A stretch of DNA of 41,283 nt. Source: Defluviitaleaceae bacterium (lineage in GTDB: Bacteria > Bacillota > Clostridia > Lachnospirales > WQUN01). Positions 8,434-15,129 of this stretch are shown in pieces; position 1 is the first letter of the stretch; the number at the start of each line of letters is the position of its first letter. The stretch is from contig WQVF01000032.1 of the NCBI GenBank assembly GCA_009781725.1, forward strand, positions 1 to 41,283, in the 5' to 3' direction. The notes under the pieces were generated by a model that was given only the letters and a program-made list of their open reading frames with translations, searched no databases and was not told where the DNA came from. The position numbers were made by a program, and so were the translations under genes.

Positions 8434-8461
8434 ATTATATTCTAGAGGCTGTACATTTCAA
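8434..8461 (-). promoter_or_regulatory. Probable sigma-A promoter of degV
   Basis: On the minus strand, TTGAAA (8461-8456) and TATAAT (8439-8434) are separated by 16 bases. The leader includes a hairpin CCTTCGAG...CTCGAAGG (about 8400-8426) before the ribosome binding site. Confidence 0.65.
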
Positions 8462-8510
8462 GTGGGAAAGATAGCCCTTTGATTGACAATTGTGATATCT
8501 CATAAAAAAA

Positions 8511-8535
8511 ACCGTATGGTGCCATACGGTTCTTT
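8511..8535. terminator. Terminator-like hairpin between divergent genes
   Basis: ACCGTATGG (8511-8519) and CCATACGGT (8522-8530) form a perfect nine-base-pair stem, with seven A to the left and TTCTTT to the right, so it could stop transcription in either direction. It lies between the degV promoter and the folate operon, where no coding transcript is expected to end. It may separate the two divergent promoters. Confidence 0.55.
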
Positions 8536-8587
8536 GTACTTTATTTTTTGCACAGGGATGTATGTTTTCAAGGAGAATCACTATATA

Positions 8588-8687
8588 TAGCGAATTAAAT
8601 GAGAAACAGTCCAGACCGAGCCGAAAATAGCGGACGCCTCAACGCTTTTTCGGCGACAGGCTGGACTGATTTCGAATTAATTCGCTA
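8588..8687. mobile_element. TA-inserted palindromic element (copy 3 of family 1)
   Basis: This 100-bp element is bounded by TAGCGAATTAA and TTAATTCGCTA and flanked by TA (8586-8587 and 8688-8689). The core is ATGAGAAAC on the left facing GATTTCGAA on the right; the inner arms are AGTCCAG and CTGGACT. It differs from the copy at 12248-12347 by a single base (CCGAG against CCAAG) and has the same length, so the two copies moved or converted recently. Confidence 0.88.
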
Positions 8688-8691
8688 TAAT
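8662..8691 (+). promoter_or_regulatory. Possible outward promoter formed at the end of the palindromic element
   Basis: TGGACT (8662-8667) and TATAAT (8686-8691) are 18 bases apart. The -35-like box lies in the element. The -10 box is made by the element end plus the duplicated TA and the next bases. Transcription would start near 8698, just ahead of the ribosome binding site of ftcD. The -35 match is only four of six. Confidence 0.35.
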
Positions 8692-8714
8692 ATCGGTGAA
8701 TGAGGAGGCGAAAT

Positions 8715-9602
8715 ATGACGCAAATTATCCAATGCATTCCCAATTTTAGCGAAGGCCGGAACCCGGGGGTAATCCGCAGCCTGGTAACTGCCGCACAGTC
8801 TGTCCCTGGGGTAATACTGGCAGACTATAGCTCAGACGCCAGTCACAATAGAACTGTCATTACTTTACTCGGCGGCCCGGAAGGGATAAAGACCGCTGTG
8901 CTGGCCTTGGCAAAATGCGCTAGAAATCAGATTAATATGAATCTCCATCAAGGGGAACATCCTCGCATCGGTGCAGTGGATGTTATTCCATTTGTGCCGA
9001 TAAAGGGTATTACTATGGAGGAATGTGTAAATCTCTCAAAGGAAGTTGGGAAGGAAATATCCTCCGAGCTTCAAATCCCAGTGTACCTATACGAAGAATC
9101 CGCGGCTGATACGTCACGGCGCAATCTTGCAGATGTTAGACGAGGGCAGTATGAAGGATTAGCAAAAAAAATGGCTCAATGGCCGCCGGATTACGGCAAT
9201 ATCCCCCACCCCACCGCCGGTGCCGTTGCAGTCGGCGCAAGACGTCCACTTATTGCCTTCAATGTCAATCTTTCCACCTCAGATATAAGTATCGCAAAAA
9301 AAATAGCAAAAAAGGTCAGAGAAAGCTCCGGAGGCTTGAAATATTGCAAAGCCATTGGCATAATGCTTAAGGAAAAAAACAGTGCTCAGGTTTCTATGAA
9401 TCTGACCCACTATGAAACCACATCGATTTACACAGCGGTGGAGTTAATCAAGTCCGAAGCTGCAAAACACGGGGTTGCAATAGTTGATACAGAATTAATC
9501 GGCATTGCTCCCGCCAAAGCGTTGCTTGACTGCGCGATACAATATTTACAACTTAAAGATTTTGACTACCGGCAAGTGCTGGAAAATCATATTGGAGGCT
9601 AG
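8715..9602 (+). CDS. ftcD: Glutamate formimidoyltransferase
   Basis: The protein has 295 residues and transfers the formimino group between N-formimino-glutamate and tetrahydrofolate. The start is ATG 8715, placed by GAGGAGG at 8702-8708; the ATG at 8700 overlaps that site. Motifs: PNFSEGRN at the N-terminus, DASHNRTVITLLG, the active-site His segment GEHPRIGAVDVIPFVPI, and PTAGAVAVGARRPLIAFNVNL. The length matches the stand-alone transferase without the cyclodeaminase domain of the animal enzyme. No cyclodeaminase gene is adjacent. folD follows after three bases, so this begins a folate one-carbon operon that may feed from histidine or purine breakdown. Confidence 0.95.
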   Translation: MTQIIQCIPNFSEGRNPGVIRSLVTAAQSVPGVILADYSSDASHNRTVITLLGGPEGIKTAVLALAKCARNQINMNLHQGEHPRIGAVDVIPFVPIKGITMEECVNLSKEVGKEISSELQIPVYLYEESAADTSRRNLADVRRGQYEGLAKKMAQWPPDYGNIPHPTAGAVAVGARRPLIAFNVNLSTSDISIAKKIAKKVRESSGGLKYCKAIGIMLKEKNSAQVSMNLTHYETTSIYTAVELIKSEAAKHGVAIVDTELIGIAPAKALLDCAIQYLQLKDFDYRQVLENHIGG

Positions 9603-9605
9603 TAA

Positions 9606-10445
9606 ATGGCAATAATCCTAGACGGAAATACGTTAGCAAAAAGCATAAAAAAAGATATTAAGTCCCAAGTAGGAAACATGATGGCCCCACCGGGACTAGC
9701 CGTAATCATCGTAGGGGACGACCCAGCATCCCATGTTTATGTAAAAAACAAAAAAAAAGACTGTCTAGCCTGCGGCATAACAAGCCACGAATTTGACCTG
9801 CCCGAAGACACCGGACAGGAAAAGCTCCTGGCCTTGATTGGCAAGCTCAACAATGACCCAAATATCCACGGCATCTTAGTACAGTCGCCATTGCCGGAAG
9901 GTTATAATATCCAAGAGGTATTCCAGCGCATTTCTCCGAAAAAAGACGTAGATGCCTTTCATATCAACAGTGCCGGAGGGATACTTAGGGGCGAATACAG
10001 CTTCCTGCCTTGTACACCTGCGGGGGTAATCGCCTTACTTGACCACTACAACATCGACCCAATGGGCAAGCACTGCGTTGTCGTCGGCCATTCCAATATT
10101 GTGGGTAAACCCATGGCTATGATGCTCTTGAACCGCAATGCTACCGTTACAATTTGCCATATCCATACGGCAGACTTGGCCGCACATACCCGTCAGGCAG
10201 ATATTTTGGTATGTGCCGTAGGCAAGCTTGACTTAATCACCGCTGATATGGTGAAGCCCGGGGCAGTTGTAATAGATGTGGGAATAAACCGGTTGGAAAA
10301 CGGTAAAATCCGTGGCGATGTGGATTTCGAAGCGGTAAGCGAAATTGCATCACATATAACCCCGGTACCGGGAGGCGTCGGCCCCATGACTCGGGCAATG
10401 CTGATGTTAAACACATTAAACAGCGCACTTACCTGTCCACAATAA
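9606..10445 (+). CDS. folD: Bifunctional methylene-THF dehydrogenase / methenyl-THF cyclohydrolase
   Basis: The protein has 279 residues, the usual length of FolD. It interconverts 5,10-methylene-, methenyl- and 10-formyl-tetrahydrofolate in the cytosol. Visible motifs are YVKNKKKDC with the catalytic Tyr/Lys region, HGILVQSPLPEG, KDVDAFH, the NADP-binding segment VVVGHSNIVGKPMAMMLL, and the C-terminal signature TPVPGGVGPMTRAMLM. The ribosome binding site GGAGG lies in the last codons of ftcD. It would connect the methenyl-THF expected from formimino-THF to the methylene-THF used by glyA. Confidence 0.97.
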   Translation: MAIILDGNTLAKSIKKDIKSQVGNMMAPPGLAVIIVGDDPASHVYVKNKKKDCLACGITSHEFDLPEDTGQEKLLALIGKLNNDPNIHGILVQSPLPEGYNIQEVFQRISPKKDVDAFHINSAGGILRGEYSFLPCTPAGVIALLDHYNIDPMGKHCVVVGHSNIVGKPMAMMLLNRNATVTICHIHTADLAAHTRQADILVCAVGKLDLITADMVKPGAVVIDVGINRLENGKIRGDVDFEAVSEIASHITPVPGGVGPMTRAMLMLNTLNSALTCPQ

Positions 10446-10472
10446 ATCCTACCAAAAGAGAGGAACAAATCC

Positions 10473-11972
10473 ATGGAAATCCTGAAAAACTATCTCGAAT
10501 CAACATCCGGCAAGGAACTCAACCCTGAAATGCTAACTTTCGTAGCCAACATCGACCAAGTGGCCCGCAAAAGCCCTGAAGTAGCCCGAGGCATCGTAAG
10601 AGAGCTCATCGACCAGCGCAGTTATCTCAAGCTAATCGCCAGTGAAAACTACTGTTCCCCTGCCGTTCAAAGCGCAATGGGCAATCTGCTTACAGACAAA
10701 TACGCGGAAGGTTATGTAGGTAACCGCTTCTATGCTGGTTGCGATAATGTTGATGATATAGAGCAACTGGCTTGCGACGAGGCTCGTAAACTCTTCGGGG
10801 CCGAGCACGCATATGTACAGCCCCATTCTGGCGCAGACGCTAACCTGGTAGCATTTTGGGCAATACTTCGCAAAAAAATCCAGGCACCCATTATGGACCG
10901 CCTCGGCCAAACCAACCTACTTAATCTTTCCAATGAAGAATGGGATGAAATCCGCACCGAGCTCGGCAACCAAAAATTATTGGGAATGGATTTGTTCTGC
11001 GGCGGGCATCTGACCCATGGATATAGATACAATGTATCCGGCCAAATGTTTGATTCCCATTTCTATTATGTAGACAAAGAAACCGGATTTATGGATTACG
11101 AAGATATCCGCAAGCGGCTTCATGAGGTCAAGCCTCTTATTTTCTTGGTTGGATTTAGCGCATATACCAGAAACGTAGATTATTCTTTGCTAAGAGAATA
11201 TGCCGACGAGGTAGGTGCTGTACTCATGGTTGACATGGCACACTTTGCAGGACTTGTGGCTGGTGGCGCACTCACAGGCAAGAATAACCCCGTCCCATAC
11301 GCCGATGTTGTTACCTCTACTACACACAAGACCCTCCGCGGTCCAAGAGGCGGCCTAGTACTTTGCAAGGAAGAATACGCGGAATATATAGATAAAGGCT
11401 GCCCCCATGTAATAGGCGGCCCACTCCCCCATGTAATGGCGGCAAAGGCTATCGCCTTCAAAGAAGCGGGAACTGATGCCTTCAAAGCCTATGCGAAGAA
11501 AATAATTGAAAACTCTAGCCACCTGGCAGCAACCTTAGTATCAAAAGGCTTCCATGTACAAACAGGCGGTACAGATAATCACATGATACTCTTAAGTGTA
11601 GAGTCCCTTGGAATTACAGGAAGGCAGGCAGAGTTTGCCCTACGGGAATGCGGCCTCACCCTTAACCGTAATACAATGCCCTTCGACAATAACGGTCCCT
11701 GGTACACCAGCGGTTTACGCTTCGGCACCGCCGCAGTTACGACTTTGGGGATGGGTACCGCCGAAATGGATGAAATCGCAAATATCATAGCCAATGTTCT
11801 TATGAACATAAAGCCCACCAAAACCAAAAGTGGCCAAACAAGCAAAGCCAAATATATCCTTGATGATGGGATAAAAACAGAGTCGGTCAAAAAAGTGCGG
11901 AGTATCTTGGATAAATATGTACTGTATCCGGCAGTTGATACAGGATTTTTTGAGAAGTATTTGAATCTGTAA
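10473..11972 (+). CDS. glyA: Serine hydroxymethyltransferase, long form
   Basis: This PLP enzyme interconverts serine plus THF with glycine plus methylene-THF. The PLP-lysine motif is TSTTHKTLRGPRGG, with KLIASENYCSPAV and YAEGYVGNRFYAGC in the N-terminal half and MVDMAHFAGLVAGG in the centre. At 499 residues it is longer than the usual 410-430-residue GlyA. It has about 30 extra residues at the N-terminus and an insertion near residues 130-175 (around RLGQTNLLNLSNEEWDEIR). This long type occurs in a minority of bacteria. AGAGAGG lies ahead of the start, and it is the third gene of the ftcD-folD-glyA operon. Confidence 0.95.
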   Translation: MEILKNYLESTSGKELNPEMLTFVANIDQVARKSPEVARGIVRELIDQRSYLKLIASENYCSPAVQSAMGNLLTDKYAEGYVGNRFYAGCDNVDDIEQLACDEARKLFGAEHAYVQPHSGADANLVAFWAILRKKIQAPIMDRLGQTNLLNLSNEEWDEIRTELGNQKLLGMDLFCGGHLTHGYRYNVSGQMFDSHFYYVDKETGFMDYEDIRKRLHEVKPLIFLVGFSAYTRNVDYSLLREYADEVGAVLMVDMAHFAGLVAGGALTGKNNPVPYADVVTSTTHKTLRGPRGGLVLCKEEYAEYIDKGCPHVIGGPLPHVMAAKAIAFKEAGTDAFKAYAKKIIENSSHLAATLVSKGFHVQTGGTDNHMILLSVESLGITGRQAEFALRECGLTLNRNTMPFDNNGPWYTSGLRFGTAAVTTLGMGTAEMDEIANIIANVLMNIKPTKTKSGQTSKAKYILDDGIKTESVKKVRSILDKYVLYPAVDTGFFEKYLNL

Positions 11973-11973
11973 G

Positions 11974-12438
11974 ATATTGTTACCCAAATAATCCCCCAAA
12001 TACCGCAAAAACTTATCAACCACCAACTCAGAAGTATTATCCCTCCCTCCATGGCTCGCATGGGGGGTTATTATTACATTGGGCATATCCCATAGGGGGC
12101 TGTCTTGGGATAGGGGTTCCGGGGTGGTGATATCTCGGGCGGCACCCCCTATATGGCCGCTTTGCAATAGTTCGATTAGGGCTTCTTGGTCGATTGCGCT
12201 GCCTCTGCCTATGTTTAGGATTAATGCACCTTTTTTTGTGGCAGCTATAGCGAATTAAATGAGAAACAGTCCAGACCAAGCCGAAAATAGCGGACGCCTC
12301 AACGCTTTTTCGGCGACAGGCTGGACTGATTTCGAATTAATTCGCTATAGGAGCTCCCGAGATAGAATGCCTGTTGTTTCACTTGTGCCGGGGAGAGCTA
12401 GGGCTATAATGTTGGCGTCTTTGATTGCTTCTCCAAGC
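11974..12438 (-). pseudogene. Dead D-isomer 2-hydroxyacid dehydrogenase, split by a palindromic element
   Basis: On the minus strand the segment before the element reads EAIKDANIIALALPGT then SETTGILSREL, and the segment after it reads AATKKGALILNIGRG, then ARDITTPEPLSQDSPLWDMP and NVIITPHAS. These are the end of the NAD-binding half and the C-terminal half of the D-2-hydroxyacid/phosphoglycerate dehydrogenase family, including the conserved GRG and ITPHAS motifs. A 100-bp element sits between the halves. Removing it while keeping one TA joins GAG CTC CTA GCT GCC in frame (ELLAATKKGA). The N-terminal half is missing, and an in-frame stop (TAG) lies just upstream. The C-terminus abuts the end of glyA. 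Confidence 0.85.
12248..12347. mobile_element. TA-inserted palindromic element inside the dehydrogenase pseudogene (copy 4 of family 1)
   Basis: This 100-bp element is identical to the copy at 8588-8687 except for one base, and is flanked by TA at 12246-12247 and 12348-12349. Because it interrupts a recognisable gene, it fixes the target site: a TA that became duplicated. TA duplication is characteristic of the IS630/Tc1-mariner superfamily; the transposase is not in the window. Confidence 0.9.
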
Positions 12439-12469
12439 TAATCTGTTGTGTATAGTCTACATACATATT

Positions 12470-12649
12470 GGGGCTGTCTTGCTAAGCAGAAACCATGAAT
12501 ATTTATGCAGGTGTCCGTCATTGCGAGCGAAGCGAAGCAATCCAAGAATGCCGAAATGCGTATGCTTCCGGGATTGCTTCGTCGCTTCGCTCCTCGCAAT
12601 GACAGATGGAATGCATACTTATTCACAAAAATGCTTAGTGAGACACCCC
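12470..12649. mobile_element. 180-bp palindromic element with GGGG...CCCC ends
   Basis: The left end GGGGCTGTCTTGCTAAGCA and the right end TGCTTAGTGAGACACCCC are imperfect inverted repeats. Weaker complementarity continues inward (ATGAATATTTATGCA against TGCATACTTATTCAC). The centre carries a strong palindrome, GTCATTGCGAG...CTCGCAATGAC with AGCGAAGCGAAGCAATC arms, of a type seen scattered in many bacterial genomes. It has no coding capacity and no clear target duplication. It occupies most of the gap between the dehydrogenase remnant and the AraC-type gene. Confidence 0.65.
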
Positions 12650-12786
12650 TATCTCCTCACATGTGAAACTCTTCGAATGGGAGTGGCTTCGCCGCCCCAC
12701 ACACTCCTTATGTTAACTTGCATAGCAAACAAGGTCAAGAAATGCTACATAGAACCATATATAATTTCCATAAGGAGGTGAGATAA

Positions 12787-13707
12787 ATGCGTAAAGACAA
12801 AAACGAAATCCCGACTGCAATAGCTCGGATAAAATCATATATTGCGTTGCATATCCGAGACCCTATCACCGCGAGTGATTTGGCCAAGATAGCCGGTTAT
12901 TCACAATACCACATGACCCGTATTTTCAAAGAGGAAACAGGCCTGTCCCCGTTTGAATATATTCGTCATGAGCGATTGACCGCTGCGGCCCATTTGCTCC
13001 GTGATGGGAAGCATAAAGTACTGGATATTGCACTGGATTTCGTTTTTGACAGCCATGAGGGTTTTACTCGGGCTTTTACCAAGGGCTTTGGTATTTCTCC
13101 AAAGAAGTACGCAAGCCACCCGGTGCCCGAGGGCTGGTTAATATTGCGTCATTATCTCAACCGCTCCAAATATAAAACGGAGGTTATGAACATGGACAAA
13201 ACAGCAGTGATTTTTACTCAAATAGTTGAACGTCCTGTACGCAAGCTTATTCTCAAGCGCGGGATAAAAGCCAATGAGTACTATGCCTACTGCGAAGAGG
13301 TAGGCTGTGGCGACGAAAACATGTCCGCTCCATGGGATATTTTATGTAGCATAAAGGATGCCCTCTACGAACCTGTAGGTATGTGGTTGCCGGAAAACAT
13401 GCGTCCAAAAGGCACTGGCATATACGCTCATGGCGTTGAAGTTGCCGCCGATTATACTGGTGCTGTGCCGGAGGGGTTTGATGTAATCAATCTAGAACCG
13501 TGTAAATTTCTTGTATTTCAGGGGGAACCATATGATGAAGAGAGTGGTCCTGACGCTATAGGGCAGTGTATGGATAGGATAAAGAAGTTTAATCCCGAAG
13601 TATACGGTTATAAATACGCACCGGAACTTGCGCCAAAGATGCAACTCGCACCTATGGGTTGGCGTGGTTATATTGAAATGATGCCGATTGTGAGTATTAA
13701 TCAGTAG
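12787..13707 (+). CDS. AraC-family regulator with C-terminal GyrI-like effector domain
   Basis: The protein has 306 residues and starts behind an ideal AAGGAGGTGA. The N-terminal AraC helix-turn-helix pair spans about residues 10-108 (ITASDLAKIAGYSQYHMTRI, FKEETGLSPFEYIRHERL, and the second helix-turn-helix ending GFGISPKKY). A C-terminal domain (about 140-300) has GyrI-like features, including a YAHGVEVAADY strand and the terminal GYIEMMPI. Such proteins bind small hydrophobic or cationic compounds and often control drug-efflux or stress genes. No efflux gene is adjacent; the following plus-strand gene is a DNA-repair glycosylase separated by a repeat. Confidence 0.9.
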   Translation: MRKDKNEIPTAIARIKSYIALHIRDPITASDLAKIAGYSQYHMTRIFKEETGLSPFEYIRHERLTAAAHLLRDGKHKVLDIALDFVFDSHEGFTRAFTKGFGISPKKYASHPVPEGWLILRHYLNRSKYKTEVMNMDKTAVIFTQIVERPVRKLILKRGIKANEYYAYCEEVGCGDENMSAPWDILCSIKDALYEPVGMWLPENMRPKGTGIYAHGVEVAADYTGAVPEGFDVINLEPCKFLVFQGEPYDEESGPDAIGQCMDRIKKFNPEVYGYKYAPELAPKMQLAPMGWRGYIEMMPIVSINQ

Positions 13708-13745
13708 TTGCTTGCTTGTAAAGAATCAAGCAAACATTAGCCTCA

Positions 13746-13820
13746 TCATCCCGGGCTTAATCCGGAATCCCTTGTCCTTTATCGAAAGACTATGGGGATC
13801 CCGGCTCAAGGCCGGGATGA
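13746..13820. repeat. Palindromic repeat TCATCCCGGG...CCGGGATGA
   Basis: This 75-bp inverted repeat has TCATCCCGGGC at the left and GCCGGGATGA at the right, with CCGGAATCCC and GGGATCCCGG inside. It aligns over its whole length with the element at 26930-27208 once the insertion there is removed. A half copy lies at 14644-14672. The right arm, followed by a run of T, could also end transcription of the AraC-type gene. Confidence 0.75.
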
Positions 13821-13900
13821 CGGGCTTTTTTTTCTTTGGCCAGCCTCTTTTTTTATGTATTGTATGCCTATATAATGGGAAAAAAGAAATGAAGGTGAAT

Positions 13901-14404
13901 ATGCGCCTACCAATTGATTGCTACAAGCAGCCCGCCCTACAGCTGGCACCATATTTAATAGGCAAGCTGCTATGCCGTAAAATCGGCGATACTATTATCC
14001 GCCTCCCAATAACCGAAACCGAAGCCTACTGCGGCGTGACGGACACAGCCTGTCATGCCCATCGTGGTAAGACCCCTCGCAATGCTGTTATGTATGAGCC
14101 AGGAGGGATTGCATATATTTATCTTTGCTATGGCATACACAATTTGCTCAATGTTGTGGCGGCTGGTGAAGGTGAGCCAGAGGCTGTGCTTATTCGTGGA
14201 GTAGAAGGAATATCCGGTCCGGGGCGAGTAACCAAGGCATTAGAGATAGAAATGGACTTGAATCGAGAAGATTACAGAACTTCTGATTTGCTGTGGCTAG
14301 AAGACGGGCCGGCACTTCCCTTTACAACCACACCGCGGATTGGTATTGGTTCCGCAAGTGAAGAAGACCAGGCACAGTTGTGGCGGTTTTTATGTGAACA
14401 CTGA
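13901..14404 (+). CDS. DNA-3-methyladenine glycosylase (AAG/MPG family)
   Basis: The protein has 168 residues. It is a monofunctional base-excision glycosylase that removes alkylated purines. Motifs: LAPYLIGKLLCRK, the catalytic-region ITETEAYCG, DTACHAHRGKTPRNAVMYE, GGIAYIYLCYGIHNLLNVV and GPGRVTKAL. ATG 13901 is chosen because GAAGG lies five bases upstream and the family normally starts close to LPxxxY...LAPYLIGK; ATG 13889 is an alternative. The open frame continues upstream to 13712, but that part runs through the palindromic repeat and is not coding. The segment between the glycosylase core and the end is somewhat short for the family. Confidence 0.9.
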   Translation: MRLPIDCYKQPALQLAPYLIGKLLCRKIGDTIIRLPITETEAYCGVTDTACHAHRGKTPRNAVMYEPGGIAYIYLCYGIHNLLNVVAAGEGEPEAVLIRGVEGISGPGRVTKALEIEMDLNREDYRTSDLLWLEDGPALPFTTTPRIGIGSASEEDQAQLWRFLCEH

Positions 14405-14408
14405 GAAA

Positions 14409-14636
14409 ATGATACTACGACTTATTTTTGCAGGAGTAGGAACTTTCTTGGGGAAATGGGGTCATTTTATGAGAAGCAAGCATGAGAAGCATAAAAACGA
14501 ATGCGCAATTGACGAAAAAGCTCTGGGTCGGGAAAATGAGCCTGTGCCGAAAGAAAAAGATGAAGGCAGCCGTACAGGTGTTGTAACCACGATACTTGAA
14601 ATTGTGACCGATATTGCCAGTCTAATTGCAGATTGA
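14409..14636 (+). CDS. Small hypothetical protein
   Basis: This 75-residue open frame starts two bases after the glycosylase stop codon. The N-terminus is hydrophobic (MILRLIFAGVGTFLGKWG), the middle is highly charged (Lys/Glu-rich), and the C-terminus is an amphipathic Ile/Val-rich helix (GVVTTILEIVTDIASLIAD). No family is recognised. The ribosome binding site is weak, and an ATG at 14469 would remove the hydrophobic start. It could be a small membrane-associated protein translated by coupling, or it could be spurious. Confidence 0.4.
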   Translation: MILRLIFAGVGTFLGKWGHFMRSKHEKHKNECAIDEKALGRENEPVPKEKDEGSRTGVVTTILEIVTDIASLIAD

Positions 14637-14643
14637 TATTTGG

Positions 14644-14672
14644 AGGGAATCTCGGGTCAAGCCCGGGATGAC
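14644..14672. repeat. Half copy of the TCATCCCGGG palindromic repeat
   Basis: GGGAATCTCGGGTCAAGCCCGGGATGACA matches the right half of the repeats at 13746-13820 and 26930-27208, without the left half. Confidence 0.6.
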
Positions 14673-14692
14673 AAATAGTGCCAAATATACTT

Positions 14693-14813
14693 AAGCCCCC
14701 TTCCGTAGGAAGGGGGAGCCGCGATAGCGGCGGGGGGTTGTGTTCGCAAGCCGCAATCATTGGCTACGCTACGCAGGCTGGCAACCCCCGCCTCCTTCTA
14801 AAGAAGGGGGCTT
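14693..14813. repeat. 121-bp palindromic repeat AAGCCCCCTTC...GAAGGGGGCTT
   Basis: The ends AAGCCCCCTTC (14693-14703) and GAAGGGGGCTT (14803-14813) are exact inverted repeats. Inside are GGGGGTTG and CAACCCCCG arms and a second inner palindrome. Non-coding. Similar GC-rich palindromes are common scattered repeats in bacterial genomes. Confidence 0.6.
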
Positions 14814-15129
14814 TGTTTGTCCTGCTCTTCATTAGCTAGATTGATTGTTATGTACATATGTAAAATAACATTAGCCCCTCCTCTTCAAGGGCGGTCCTCT
14901 TAATGTTATTATGACCCGCTGCAAAGCATGGCTTTGTGTTAGTCGTTTAAATTTGAATTTAGAATTTACAGCGCGGAGGCGGTGGTGATGTATTATGCAT
15001 CATCTCCCTTCGCGATTTTCCTTGCCCTTGGCCTTTAATACAAGGCCAAGAAAGGGGCAAGTGGTATGAAACGGATGTTTACATGTAAAATTGATGAGTT
15101 GGCCGGGTGCTAATCCCGAGGGCACTTCA
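14814..15129. other. Intergenic region with several hairpins, no gene seen
   Basis: No supported open frame lies here. AATAACATTA (14864-14873) pairs exactly with TAATGTTATT (14901-14910) around a GC-rich loop. A second fold is CGCGGAGG...GTGATG with CATCATCTCC...CGCG (about 14972-15014). A third is CTTGGCCTT with AAGGCCAAG (about 15029-15050). The part nearest the metallophosphoesterase stop has GATGAGT...ACTTCATC (about 15090-15130), which could be its terminator but lacks a clear T run on the minus strand. Confidence 0.4.

Noticed and set aside
12505..12605. GTCATTGCGAG...CTCGCAATGAC as a CRISPR repeat
   Set aside because: There is only one inverted pair, no regularly spaced direct repeats and no cas genes.
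13712..13900. Extended N-terminus of the glycosylase (open frame from 13712)
   Set aside because: The added part is read through the TCATCCCGGG palindrome, has no ribosome binding site and is absent from the family.
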